A stretch of DNA of 64,000 bases. It comes from Phyto melanocephala (Eukaryota > Arthropoda > Insecta > Diptera > Rhinophoridae). Within the stretch, counting starts at the first letter, position 1. Every line of letters starts with the position of its first letter. Positions 1 through 12,371 of the stretch are shown here, piece after piece. The position numbers and the translations under genes are program-made. The stretch is from contig OW799233.1 of assembly GCA_941918925.1 (NCBI GenBank), positions 157,522,845 to 157,586,844 of the forward strand, written 5' to 3'. The notes under the pieces were generated by a model. That model made no database searches and was not told the DNA's origin. It saw nothing but the letters and a program-made list of their open reading frames with translations.

Positions 1-127
1 TCAGCATTTAAAATTAAATTAAAATCTCAGTTAAACTGAGCCTAGTTAATAGCTTTCTGTCTATTTAAGATGAGAAAATCCATTTTTTTGCATTTCTTAC
101 ATTAAACATAAACATTTTTTTTAAATA

Positions 128-470
128 AATTGCCAGATCATCAGTAGACCTTTTACCCAAATTCTTGAAAAAGTTTTAAGGATAAGAAAAATAAAATACT
201 TTAAGAAAGAAAAAATGTTGGTTGGGTTTTTGAGGAAGTTTTTTTTATAGTTTTTCGTTTTATTTTTGAATTCTTATTTTGTTAATAAGAATTTTGAAAT
301 AAAGCTTATAATATTTTAAAACTTTTTCAAGAATTTGGGTAAAAGGTCTACTGATGATCTGGCATAAGCACCAGTGAAATGCATATAGACCAGCTTAAAC
401 CCAACAACCAAATAAAATATTGAAAAATTAGTTGGGAGCATATCCCGAATAATTAAGTAAATTATTTAAA
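128..470. repeat. Foldback with a 47-base perfect palindrome plus 375-unit relic
   Basis: TGCCAGATCATCAGTAGACC and 27 more bases at 128-174 are repeated exactly as the complement at about 318-364. The following GCACCAGTGAAATGCATATA and AAACCCAACAACC are the inverted counterpart of the 375-bp unit at 5381, followed by the TTGGGAG..TATCC junction. Confidence 0.8.
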
Positions 471-1003
471 AAAAAAATAATTAAAATATAAATAAAAAAT
501 ATTAAACAAAAAAAAATTAAAAAAAAATAATAATAAAAATATAAATAATATCTTAAATGAAAAAAAAAAAAATAAAAAAAATTAAAAAATAAAATTTTTT
601 TTGGCTCAGCTGGGATTCGATGCCACGTTTTCTCTAACCAGTACACACGTTTGTATGTATGTATGTTGTTGTTGTAATGTTGTTTTTGTGAAAAAAAAAA
701 TCGAGGTGGTCGTGGGTTTTTGCTTATATCTCAGTTGTTTATGAACCGATGTTTCTGATTTGCAATACCGATCTACTCCCGAATATTTCTGATATTTTAA
801 TACCTCACCCGGGACCAAGCGATTTTCAAAAAGTTGATTTCAACATACACACGGACAGACTGACAGAGCTTAATCGACTCCTCTATTCATAAGCTTTCTG
901 AAAATATATACTTTATGGGGTCGGAAATGAAAATTGTAGAAATTACAAAAGGAATGACAAACCTATATATACCCTTCTTCACTGTGTGAAGGGTATAAAA
1001 AGT
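430..1003 (+). repeat. Composite fly repeat, copy A
   Basis: An AT-rich core (430-600) is followed by GGCTCAGCTGGGATTCGATG, GTTGTTGTTGTAATGTTG, ACTTTATGGGGTCGGAAATG and the end TGTGTGAAGGGTATAAAA. It is preceded by the 375-unit relic rather than by the usual TTCGGC palindrome. Confidence 0.7.
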
Positions 1004-1005
1004 GC

Positions 1006-2179
1006 AAATAGAAAAAATATATCTTAAATAAGAAAATTGTACTAAAAATATGTTGAATGTACCAGTATACCACTAGACTTTCGATTGTACTAAAATTTGG
1101 TACAATAGTACAACAAATCGCAACTATGCAATCTACATAATACTCTATTAAACCATTATTCATTTACTATATAAAATAATTAAAACATGTGACAACTAAT
1201 AAATCTTAAATATCATAATCAATTACATAAATTTTTGAAGAGCGATACAAAAATAAAGCAGTTAAATTGTTTAACTTGAAAAAAACCTCAATAAGTTCTT
1301 CAGTCCATAGCCATGTTTACACCTTTTCAGCACTCACATGGATAAGAAGAAATTTAGGACAAATGAACAATTTACACAAATCCTTTTTACACATTTGAAC
1401 ACAAACACACTGCTGCACAAACATACATATACTCGCCAAACTAAATAATTAACTATCTTAGTCTTTATACTTAATATGATGACTCTCTATATAAAAAACA
1501 CAATAGAAAAACAGAAAGTATCTAAGAAGAGTTCCATTTATTAAATTGAAATTTGTTTATGCAAATCCTTAAGATTTATTCTACTGGCTCTCATTTTCAC
1601 TTGTTTCGTATTATTTCTTTTCATTTACCTTTATTCCTCTGATATGCATTTATGAATAGTTTTTTTATGTCTGTACGACACCATTATTTTCCCATTTGTA
1701 TTTTAGTTTTTTATGTAAGAAAATGCATGAGAAGAAAAATTCATATATTTTTTACGGTAATTTATGTTTTAATACTTTTGTGTCATCTATTTAAATTTAC
1801 CTCTTTCTATCTGTATTTATTTATTTTGTTCATTTTCCCTCTTTTGTTTCTGTTGTTTTTGTACACTCTTGTATATGTGACAAGGTTGAGCAAAATTTGC
1901 CACTAAAATAATTTACAAAATTGCATAAAAGATATGATCATCTTGCATGACACAAACGTACAAATAAACATAAGCTTGTATAATTATATTTTATGGAACG
2001 ATTCATTACATTTACATAACATATTTGTAAAGTAGTTACAAAATGAGATTCTCAAACTCGTAATTATTTTAAACAAAAATTCTGTGGCAATAAGGAACAA
2101 CTGTTTATGTTTGTTTTTATAGTTTTCCAGGAAAGAATTTTTAAAGTTTTTTTGTTGATTTTATAAATTAATTTCCTTC
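1006..2179. other. No gene recognised
   Basis: AT-rich sequence with T-rich strings that open short hydrophobic frames (for example 1652-1906) by composition only. I see no repeat shared with the rest of the window. Confidence 0.5.
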
Positions 2180-2760
2180 TTTTTTCTTTTTTCTGGTGAG
2201 GGCGGTGAGGTAGACAAATCTCTTTGGGTCATCAGATGTCGTCATATCTGGTATGTGTTACTATTAAAAATCTACTTCCTTCTGAAAATGTCTCTGTAAC
2301 TTCGGTTAGAGAATCGGTGTTGTTTAGCCACGTTCTTCTATTGCCTGCGTTCAGACGGGTAATAGTGATCTCCTTTATACAACTCAATCTTCTTTATTCT
2401 AAAGATATTCTCTGCATAGTTCGCATTTTGTTAATTTTCATTTCCAAGTTTCATTTCCAAAATTTTATTCACTTAACTTTCAATATTTACTAGACCAATC
2501 TCTTTCACTAATTTCTTTCTCTCATTTTCCCATCGTTAGCAATTAAAGAAAGCATGTTTCGCCTTGTCAATATCTCCGTCGAGGTATACACAGTTTGAAT
2601 CAACAGCTTTCCCTATTTTAAAAAGGTATTTTCAGTAATAGCCTCTTCCCGAAAAGCATTTGGGTTAAGTAGTAATTAATCTCTCCCTGTATTCTACTAA
2701 ACCATTCATTAATCTTTGGAATTAGTTTTGCGATCCAACTTTACAGAGTTGTTACATTTT
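2180..2760 (-). pseudogene. Fossil R1/I-type LINE ORF2 C-terminus
   Basis: On the minus strand WIAKLIPKINEWF, then EINYYLTQMLFGK, DSNCVYLDGDIDKAKHAFFN-C-stop, and RWENERKKLVKEIG align to the C-terminal end of R1-clade LINEs (LTQ..GHG, C-x-x-C-like, H-x4-C, RW..ER). There is at least one stop and one frameshift. It is not the same family as 25290-25860. Confidence 0.65.
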
Positions 2761-3496
2761 TCACGATAAAAAAACACACACAAAAAATCGCCGTATAAAT
2801 AAAAACCGATCAAAAAAGAACTAATAAAATCTACTATTTTAAATCATTGTCTTTATGCCAACACACATAACGATGAATCCATTCATTGACACATCTGCTT
2901 TTGCAATCATATGAAATAGGTTTCTTGCGTGTGTTTGTTTTTGTACCTCGAACATAAACTGTCTATTAGTTTAAACAGTCGCTATAAAGTTTATACACAA
3001 CGTAATATAAAGTTGATAGCTTTTAGTCTTGACCCATCAACAATTTTGTTGTCCTTTTGATGAAGCAATTATCCTTTTATAAAAAAAAAAAACAAAATCG
3101 CTCATACGTCATTACTAAAAATATTTGTTAAATGACTGTATTTATAACCTGTTTTTCTGTAAATTGGTTGCAATAGCTAAACCAGCATTTGATTAGCGTG
3201 GAAATAATCATCACGTTTCTATCGACATGTTAATTAACTTTAAAGAGATATGTGTTTGTGTGTGTGTGTGCGCGAATGTTTGCGCGCGAATGTGTGTGTT
3301 TCTTTACCACGTTTTCTATGCATAAAAACATTACTAATAATGGATTAAATGGGTATAAACTCCTGTGGGTTTTATGCATTTATAAATGTATGCTCTGGCA
3401 TTCTCTTTTCTTTTCATAAATGTGTAAAATTCTATTTATAAATGCGGTATTAAAAAAAATGGCAAATATGAGGCCTGTATTAAATTTTAGTATATA
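2761..3496. other. No gene recognised
   Basis: AT-rich unique-looking sequence apart from the GT tract at 3248-3300. Confidence 0.5.
3248..3300. repeat. (GT)n/(GC) microsatellite
   Basis: A TGTGTGTGTGTG run is interrupted by GCGCGAATG twice, a locally GC-rich dinucleotide tract. Confidence 0.7.
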
Positions 3497-4478
3497 CTAG
3501 CCAAACCCGGCGCGCGTTGCTACGCCCCTTAATGAATCAAAATGCATTCTGAATTTTTATTGAATATCAAGTTCAGAAACCTAAAAATTATAATTTTTTT
3601 ATGGGCGTGGTCCTGCCCACTTTTCTAATAACGAAATTGTAAAGTCATAACAGCTCAATATGTGTGCAAAGTTTCAGAAAAATCGGTCCAGTGCAAGTAC
3701 CTCAAAATGATAACTTTTTGTTATGGGCGTGGCACTGCCCACTTTTCTAATCACGAAATTGTAAAATCATGACAGCTTAGTGTGTGTGCAAAGTTTTAGA
3801 AAAATCGGTCTAGTGCAAGTACCTCAAACTTATAACTTTTTTTTGTGGGCGTGGCCCTGCCCACTTTTCTAATCACAAAATTATAAAGTCATGACAGCCC
3901 AATATGTGTGCAAAGTTTCAGTAAAATCCGTTAATTGCAAGTACCTCAAAATGATAACTTTTTGTTATGGGCATGGCACTGCCCACTTTTCTAATCACGA
4001 AATTGTAAAATCATGACAGCTTAGTGTGTGTGCAAAGTTTTAGAAAAATCGGCCTAGTGCAAGTACCTCAAACTTATAACTTTTTTTTGTGGGCGTGGCC
4101 CTGCCCACTTTTCTAATCACGAAATTATAAAGTCATGACAGCCCAATATGTGTGCAAAGTTTCAGTAAAATCCGTCCATTGCAAGTACCTCAAAATTAAA
4201 AATTTTTTATGGGCGTGGCCCCGCCCACTTCTTTAATCACGAAATTATTTAATCATGAGAGCTCGATATGTGTGCAAAGTTTCAGAAAAATCGGTCATGT
4301 GCAAGTAGCTTAAAATGATAACTAATTTTCTATGGGCGTGGCCCCGCCCACTTTTTTCCACCCATAAACACTCCCTGGTATGTGTACAACAACTTACCAA
4401 AGTTTGAGCCCGATCGGTTTTACAGTTTCGGAGTCTATAGCTAACACACACACAGAGTTTCACTTTTATATATATAGA
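3497..4478 (-). mobile_element. Non-autonomous Helitron with internal 125-bp repeats
   Basis: On the minus strand it begins TCTATATATATAAAAGTGAA (at 4478) and ends in a GC-rich segment (GGCGTAGCAACGCGCGCCGG) followed by CTAG at 3500-3497. It lies between host A and T as Helitrons do. The body is a tandem array of about 125-bp units, each with GGGCGTGGCC(C/T)(C/T)GCCCAC and GTGTGCAAAGTTTCAG. No Rep/helicase is present. Confidence 0.75.
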
Positions 4479-4489
4479 TAGATATATAT

Positions 4490-4700
4490 AGGGATTTAAA
4501 AAAATTAACTTAAGTTTTATATAGAAATTTATCGATAACTGCTATTTAGTATAGAAAATTTATCGATTATATATATATATTTTTCTATAATATAAATCTT
4601 CCATAGAAAATTTATCGATAATTTAGACTCTCAATAGAAACTTATTGGACAACCGAAATGCTGCAATCTGGCAATTGACATTTCTATAGTAAATTTTGAC
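4490..4700. repeat. TATCGATA-rich degenerate repeat, left part
   Basis: ATAGAAATTTATCGATAACT, AGAAAATTTATCGATTA and AGAAAATTTATCGATAATTT recur. This matches the array at 7557-9860. The mariner scrap and composite copy B lie between the two parts. Confidence 0.6.
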
Positions 4701-4949
4701 ATTATACGAACTTAGAACGTTTTATAAAACAAACGCTACATATTTATGTTGCTTACAGTCACTTAAAAAAAATAATGTCGTACAGAGTTCGTGTTTCAAA
4801 ACGAGCAAACCCGTACAAAATTCATACATATTTTTCAGAAAAAAATAATCTGTCTCAATCGTACCATTAGTACAACGTAGAACGGTGATTTCTGAATGGA
4901 ACACAACCATTTGTTTGCCAAAAGTTACAAGGTACTTTTTGATCACTCC

Positions 4950-5006
4950 AAACGTCGATTTAATGAGTCATCCGCCGTACGGATATGACTTGGCACCCAA
5001 TGACTT
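4950..5006 (+). pseudogene. Mariner transposase scrap
   Basis: The plus strand VDLMSHPPYGYDLAPNDF matches the HPPYSPDLAPSD catalytic signature of mariner transposases. It is cut off at 5007 by a composite repeat. No other part was recognised upstream. Confidence 0.6.
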
Positions 5007-7557
5007 TTATACCCTTCACCTGTGGTGCACAAGGATATACATATAAATCATTGTCATTCCGTTTGTTATTTCTACAATATTCAAAGTATTAAAGTATATA
5101 TTTTCTGGAAGCTTATGAATGGAGTAGTCGATTAAGGCCTGACCGTCTACAGAAGCAACTACAAGTTCCTCAGATCTGTGTATGGTATAAATCTTTTGGA
5201 AATATCCGGGAATGAATCGCTATTGAAATTCAGCACAATCGCCCCATAACTTTCTGACCACCTCGTTTTTTTTTACAATTACAACAACAACATACATACA
5301 AACTGGTTAGAGTAAACGTAGCATCGAATCCCAGCTGAGCCAAATTTTTTTTTTTTATTTTATATATTATTTATATTTTAGTTTTATTGGTTGTTGTGTT
5401 TAAGCTGGTCTATATGCATTTCACTGGTGCTTATGCCAGATCATCAGTAGACCTTTAAACTATAAAATTTATTAAAAAGTTTAAAACTATTACAAGTTTT
5501 ATTTAAAATTTTTCATAAACAATATGAGAATTTTAAATAAATCAAGAAACAAAAATAAAAACTTCCTCATAAACCCAACCAACAATTTTTATTCAATTTT
5601 CATTATTTTATTATTCTAATCCCTTATATATTTGGCTAACACATTGGTTAACACAAAATATATATTAAGGGCAACTGAATAATAAAATTTCATTTATTAA
5701 CATAAAAAATTTACTAATTATTAAGGATATTCTCCCAATGATTTTCAAAATTTTAGTTTTATTGGTTGTTGTGTTTAAGCTGGTCTATATGCATTTCACT
5801 GGTGCTTATGTCAGATCATCAGTAGACCTTTAAACTATAAAATTTATTAAAAAGTTTAAAACTATTACAAGTTTTATTTAAAATTTTTCATAAACAATAT
5901 GAGAATTTTAAATAAATCAAGAAACAAAAATAAAAACTTCCTCATAAACCCAACCAACAATTTTTATTCAATTTTCATTATTTTATTATTCTAATCCCTT
6001 ATATATTTGGCTAACACATTGGTTAACACAAAATATATATTAAGGGCAACTGAATAATAAAATTTCATTTATTAACATAAAAAATTTACTAATTATTAAG
6101 GATATTCTCCCAATGATTTTCAAAATTTTAGTTTTATTGGTTGTTGTGTTTAAGCTGGTCTATATGCATTTCACTGGTGCTTATGCCAGATCATCAGTAG
6201 ACCTTTAAACTATAAAATTTATTAAAAAGTTTAAAACTATTACAAGTTTTATTTAAAATTTTTCATAAACAATATGAGAATTTTAAATAAATCAAGAAAC
6301 AAAAATAAAAACTTCCTCATAAACCCAACCAACAATTTTTATTCAATTTTCATTATTTTATTATTCTAATCCCTTATATATTTGGCTAACACATTGGTTA
6401 ACACAAAATATATATTAAGGGCAACTGAATAATAAAATTTCATTTATTAACATAAAAAATTTACTAATTATTAAGGATATTCTCCCAATGATTTTCAAAA
6501 TTTTAGTTTTATTGGTTGTTGTGTTTAAGCTGGTCTATATGCATTTCACTGGTGCTTATGCCAGATCATCAGTAGACCTTTAAACTATAAAATTTATTAA
6601 AAAGTTTAAAACTATTACAAGTTTTATTTAAAATTTTTCATAAACAATATGAGAATTTTAAATAAATCAAGAAACAAAAATAAAAACTTCCTCATAAACC
6701 CAACCAACAATTTTTATTCAATTTTCATTATTTTATTATTCTAATCCCTTACAACCAATAAAACTAAAATTTTGAAAATCATTGGGAGAATATCCTTAAT
6801 AATTAGTAAATTTTTTATATTATTTATATTTTTATAATTTTTTCTTATATGTATATATTTTTTTTTAAAAATTTTTTCTTAATTTTTTAAAAAAAAATTT
6901 TTTTTAATTTTTTAAAAAAAATTTTTTTTAATTTTTTAAAAAAAATTTTTTTTAATTTTTTCTAAATATTTTTTATTGGTTTTTTTAATACATTTATTTT
7001 TTATTTTTATTTGTAATTTTTTTTTTTGGAAACACATACATAAACTCAATTTATAATTCTGCAATGGGATGTTTTTATATGTATGTGTTTTATATGTATG
7101 CAGTGTTTTATCCCTGCAAATAACGTGAGTAGTCCATACACGCATGTAAAGTATACTCCATATTAGACTAGGACTAGTCCAAAGGTAACCCAAATGTATG
7201 TCCTAGGGTTCGACCATATAACCCATCGGAGTAGTCTCAAAACTACTCTTTGTCACTACACGATGGAGCACCTGCACGACCATTATAAACGTTTTGACAA
7301 CAATATATGTAATTGTTAAAACACGAACACTTGTCGTTTAACTACAATCTCTTGTTTGAAAATGATATTGTCCATGACTGCATAACATAGGACCATGTTG
7401 TAAGTAGTCCATTTAGCTAAAATGGACCACGTAATCCAATATTATCTGTAGGGATATTAATGAGATGAATGGTGATACAAACAATTGTTATTGCATGACT
7501 ACACTTTGTGTAGGGTATATAAGATTCGGCACGGCCGAATATAGCATTTTTACTTGT
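5006..7557 (-). repeat. Composite fly repeat, copy B, containing the 375-bp array
   Basis: One end is TATACCCTTCACCTGTGGTG with CCGTCTACAGAAGC and CGAATCCCAGCTGAGCC. The other end (7500-7557) is GTAGGGTATATAAGATTCGG followed by the CACGGCCGAATATAGC palindrome and CTTGTAAC. Between them are an AT-rich core and four tandem 375-bp units. It is the largest copy in the window. Confidence 0.7.
5381..6780. repeat. Tandem array of four 375-bp units
   Basis: GTTTTATTGGTTGTTGTG starts at 5381, 5756, 6131 and 6506, exactly 375 bases apart, and the units are nearly identical. The last unit is cut after CTAATCCCTTA at about 6748. It is followed by an inverted copy of the unit junction (ACAACCAATAAAACTAAAAT… to 6810). 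Confidence 0.9.
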
Positions 7558-9860
7558 AACAAATTTATTTAGAGCTTAAATTTTCTGTATAAAATTTATC
7601 GGTAAATTAATTTGTGCCTAGAAAATACATAAACAACTAAGAACTTCTATAGAAAAATTATCCATCATCTAAAATTATTGACAACATTGCTTTTTAAATA
7701 AAAAATTTCAATGACTTAATTTTTTTCAATAATTTGTCGATCAATAAAATTTAACAATAATTCGAATTGTCTAGAATTTAGCTAAAAATTAAGTATTCAG
7801 AAAAAATATTGATAAATCGAATTTTTCGCAAAACTTTTATCAAAAACTGCATTTCTTTTAAGGAAGATTTATCAATAACATATAATTTCTGTAAAAACTG
7901 TATCGACTGCTTTAATTTTCCCCAAGACATGTTTCAATAGTTTTAAATTCCCCTTAAATTTTATCGAAAACCTAAAATTAAAAAAAATATTTTAGCGATT
8001 ACTTTGATTTTTCATAGAAAATTTATCGATGACATAAATTTTCCATGAAAATTTATTGGTAATTTGGATTTTTTTTTAGTTTTATCAATAGCTTAACTTT
8101 TTATACAAGATTTATCGACAAATTATTTTTTGCTAAAAAAATATAAAAAAATTAAAATTAATTATCAAAAATCTAAATATTTTTACAGAAAATTTTTCGA
8201 TAACATTAAACAAAATCGATAACTCGGACTTTCAATAGAAAATTTTACACTTTTTAGTCCTCTCGTTTAGTTATTGCAAAATAATCCACAATCTAAATTT
8301 TACATATAAAAGTTATCGAAAACATAATTATTGAAGATGACATATGTATGTACATTAATGAATATTTTAAGTTTTCCGATAACTTAAATTTTCTATAGAG
8401 GTAACCTATTCTTTAACAAAAAAATATTTAATAGCTTAAACTTTATATAAAAAGGTTAAAAAATGTTTCAATATCTTTAATTTCCCATAAACAAAATTTC
8501 GATAACTTTTATTTTCTAAAAAAAATATATCGATTATTTTAATTTCCTATAGAAAATGTTTCGATAACTTTTATATCCCATACAACAAATTTTTTATAAC
8601 TTTTTCGACAATTTTTATTTTCTATAGGAAATTTATCGATAGCTTTACATTTATTTAAACAATTTATCGATAACTTAAACTTTGTATAAAAAATGCTAAA
8701 AATGTTTCGATAACTTTAATTTGATAATTTTAATAAAAATTTCGATAACTGTTATTTGCTCTTAAATATATATTGATCATTTTAATTTTCTATAGAAAAT
8801 GTTTGGATAACTTTCTATAAGTTTAATTTCTCAAAAAAATTTTTTTCGATAACCTTAATTTTTTATAGAAAACTTATCGAAAACACATTTTTTCAAACAA
8901 TTTATCGATATTTTAAACTTTGTATATAAAATGTAAAAAATTTTTGATAGTTTTAATTTCCCATAAAAAAATTTTTGATAAATGTAATTTTCTCTAAAAA
9001 ATCATTTGTATCTATATATATAAAAGTGAAACTCTGTGTGTGTATGTGTGTGTGTGTGTGTTAGCTATAGACTCCGAAACTGTAAAACCGATCGGGCTCA
9101 AACTTTGGTAAGTTGTTGTACACATACCAGGGAGTGTTTATGGGTGAAAAAAATGGGCGGGGCCACGCCCATAAAAAAGGTATCATTTTGAGTTACTTGC
9201 ACTGGACCGATTTTTCTGAAACTTTGCACACATATTGAGCTGTCATGACTTTATAATTTCGTGATTAAAAAGTGGGCAGGGCTAGGCCCATTAAAAAGTT
9301 ATAATTTTAAGGTACTTTCACTGGACCGACTTTTCTGAAACTTTGCACACTTATTGAGCTGTCATGACTATACAGTTTCGTAATTAGAAAAGTGGGCAGT
9401 GCCACGCTCATAAAGAAAAAGTTATAGTTTTTAGCCTTGCACTTGATATTCGATTAAAATTTAGAATGCGATTAAAATTCATGAAGGGGCGTAGCAACGC
9501 GCGCCGGGCTTTTCTAGTTTCCTATAAAAACTGTTTCGATAAGTTTAATATCCTATATAAAAAATTTTAAAAATTTCTCAAAACAAACTTTTTCGATAAC
9601 TTTTATTTTCTATAGAAAATTTATCGATAACTTAATATTAATTCAAACAATTTATCAATATTTTAAACTTTGTATAAAAAATGTAAAATATGTTTCGATA
9701 ACGATTTTCCATAAAAAATTTCCTATAACTTTAATTTCTCAAAACAAATTTTTTTCGTTAATTTTCTATAGAACTATCGATAACTTTATATTAATTCAAA
9801 CAATTTATCGATAACTTATACCTTTTTAAAAAATTTATTAAAAACTTAAAAATTAATTGA
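7557..9860. repeat. TATCGATA-rich satellite-like array
   Basis: It is built from diverged subunits around TTTTCTATAGAAAA and TTTATCGATAACTT. Landmark AAACTTTGTATAAA (or a one-base variant) occurs at 8438, 8677, 8915 and 9665. Subtracting the 507-bp Helitron at 9011-9517 leaves spacings of about 239, 238 and 243, so there is a higher-order period near 240 bp. No ORF. Confidence 0.7.
9011..9517 (+). mobile_element. Non-autonomous Helitron, same family, shorter
   Basis: It starts TCTATATATATAAAAGTG after host A. It ends GCAACGCGCGCCGGGCTTTTCTAG-like with CTAG at 9514-9517, followed by T. It has fewer internal units than the 3497 and 49958 copies. It is inserted in the TATCGATA-rich array. Confidence 0.75.
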
Positions 9861-10984
9861 TTACGTAAATGTCCATTCAAATTGTCTAGTTGATTAGTAT
9901 ATTTTGGTAACTGATTTATTTTTTATTTTTGGTTTATTTATAGTCTGTGTTGCAATTCAGACCTTAATATTGTTGTTAATTCATAAATTCCAATTACATA
10001 TTCAAAATGCCATTAAACTCAATAATATTTTATGAATCGACTTATTGTTACAGATGTTCATTTATCAAGCACCTTGCGTCTGTTAATGGTCATAAAAAAT
10101 ATTAAAAAATGTGACGAAAATTGTTCGTTGTGACGTACTACATATGAAAAATACTAATACAAAATAAAAAAAAAAGAAGGTTTTGGTTGTTAACCTTAGA
10201 ACTGTTTTTTGACTTCAGTTTTTTTTTGTTTGATTGTGTTGTTTCTAGGCGGCAACACTATGTAACATCCAGTATTATATTGTCCTCTAAAAATAGAAAT
10301 GAATCAGTTACACTTGACAGTAAAGGAGTAGGATTATGAATTTTATATTTATTTAAATTTTTGCAATTGTTTGTATACACAATTTGGCTATGCCTATGAT
10401 TTAATGGTCTTCTAAAACGGACTTTTGACTTGTAACAGTTGATAGCGGCTAGATTTGAAAAGCTCCATTTGTCGAATTGGTCGACATTTTATTTAGTTTT
10501 TTTTTTGTTTTGTCAATTTAGCTTCAGTGGGATATTGAGTTTAAAAACATGTGAAATAAAAATTGTTCTATTCAGACAACATTATTCACCGTAAGATCTA
10601 TTTCTGACTGAATTAGCTGAATATTATATTTAAAGTTTTTTTTACTTATAATTAATCTTCATTTAGTTCAACGTATTTTATTTAAGAAAAATGTTTAAAA
10701 ATTAACATATTGTTAGATACTTTATATATGATAAGCAATATATGCAATACTTCGCTAGCGCAATTTTTACTATTTACTCAATACTGAAGATCTTTTTTTA
10801 ATCACAAAATAATATTTCGGTAATTTTTTGAAAACTTCATTTTTTTTAGAAGAAATTAAAAGCACTGTGAAAGACAATAAATAGCTTTCAAAATTATTGG
10901 ATTTTCTCCATTTTCTAATTTTACTTAATAATTTATGATCTCTGCTTCTAAATATCAAAATTTTAGATTCATAAAGACTAAGGG
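9861..10984. other. No gene recognised
   Basis: AT-rich. The short frame at 10770-10994 has no recognisable motif and overlaps a foldback. Confidence 0.5.
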
Positions 10985-11092
10985 ACGTATTCATAAAAAA
11001 TATTTTAGGTTTATTAAAGGCTTATTTGACCAAGGGAAATTTGTCAAATAAGCCTTCAATAAACCTCAAATATTTTTTATAAATACGACCCT
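10985..11092. mobile_element. Foldback MITE family, copy 1
   Basis: AAAATATTTTAGGTTTATTA, AAGGCTTATTTGAC and the mirrored GTCAAATAAGCCTTCAATAA arms of about 43 bases surround a loop of about 20 bases. The outer TATTCAT/ATACGACC ends also pair. Other copies are at 13219, 13745 and 56235. Confidence 0.75.
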
Positions 11093-11960
11093 AAAAGTGC
11101 AAAAGTGACTTTAAAAATAAGAATAGTAACTTTCTGTTCTTCTCTATAATTTTCACACTCAACTTGAATTAATATAATAGTACTTAGAAAAATGAGAAAA
11201 AGTACTTTTTTATTCTCAACTCAATTCAATAGGGGAAATTACCCTTCGTTGCAAACAGATCGTGTAAATGTTGCAGATCTTGCAAGTCTAGTTTATATAT
11301 TCTTAAGTTTGCAACAACACAAAAACAATATACACTAAAATTACATTTTCCACACAAGCACTTATTTCCAATACTAAAAACAGTTGGAAATTTTCAAAAG
11401 CAACTTTTGCAATAGAATATATAAAAGACATGCAAGATCTGCAACATTTGCATCATGTTTGCAACGAAGGGTGATTTCCGCTAATAATCCGTAATTTGAA
11501 AATTCTAGCTACATAAACATAGAAAATACAAAAAGTATCATAAAAATGCGAGAAAGTACTTTTTGAATGCCATTAAATTTTTGGTCCCACATCAGATCAA
11601 TAGTCCCTAATTTAAAAATTTAAGCTTCATAAAAGTAGGAAATGCAAAAAGTACAATGAAAATTCAAAAAAGTACCTTTTCTGTTGCCCAAAAAATTTTC
11701 AATCTCATCTTGGATCAATAGTCCCACATTTCAAAAAATTTACAAAATAAAAGAAGTGCCTAAAAACTGGAAATAAAGTACATTTTTGGGTAGCCCATAT
11801 CATTATCAACCTCCACTTAAATCAAAAGTCCTTAACTAAAACATTTTAGATTCATAAACTAAAAAAATAAAAAAGTACCATATAAATGAGAAAAAGTACC
11901 TTTTTAGGTTTTCCATATCAATGCATAAATTCAAAGTTTAAAATTTTTAAATATCTATTA
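11091..11960. repeat. Degenerate tandem repeats with AAAAAGTAC motif
   Basis: Units of roughly 110-125 bp share TTCATAAAA, GAAATGCAAAAAGTAC, AAAAAAGTACCTTTT and CATCTTGGATCAATAGTCCC. At least five can be followed, strongly diverged. A MITE interrupts them at 11229-11483. Confidence 0.5.
11229..11483. mobile_element. MITE with GGGGAAATTACCC termini
   Basis: GGAAATTACCCTTCGTTGCA pairs with the complement of 11445-11480 (…CGAAGGGTGATTTCC). The inner arms GTTGCAGATCTTGCAAG / GCAAGATCTGCAACATTTGC also pair. It is inserted in the degenerate repeat zone 11091-11960. Confidence 0.7.
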
Positions 11961-12371
11961 ACAAAAAAACATGCTTATAGACATGGTTTACAGTGAATAA
12001 ATCTACTCGAGTTTGCATAAAAATATATTCTTAAAAGTACCAAACAAGGAAATGAAAAAAATGTCATTTGATAAAAAGAAAAAAAAAATAGAAATGAAAT
12101 GCTGTGCTAATTTAAATAAATTTAATAAATTAGTAGTTTGGTTTCGAAAATGCATTCCACTCGACTAATATCGGAATAATTTTTCAATATTCTATTCTAA
12201 TGTTTACAATTTGATTGAAAAATCTTTAAGGATGTTTAATAAAAAAAAACTTAAACCAGAATAAATTATTTACAATAAATTAAAAAGAAAAATTCGAATA
12301 AATATTAATTTTTATTTTTGACAAAAAAAATTTAAATAATAAATTGTTTAAAAATATATCTCTATAGCAAA
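11961..12371. other. No gene recognised
   Basis: A-rich filler before the Helitron. Confidence 0.5.

Noticed and set aside
428..646. ORF rich in Phe/Tyr/Ile on the minus strand
   Set aside because: It is composition-driven in the A-rich core of a repeat, with no conserved motif. The same applies to 1652-1906, 18330-18915 and 6936-7193.
605..650. Possible tRNA gene (GGGATTCGATGCC)
   Set aside because: No cloverleaf can be closed and the segment recurs in every composite-repeat copy.
3497..4478. Regular direct repeats resembling a CRISPR array
   Set aside because: The units are about 125 bp without unique spacers, in a eukaryotic genome, and lie between Helitron termini.
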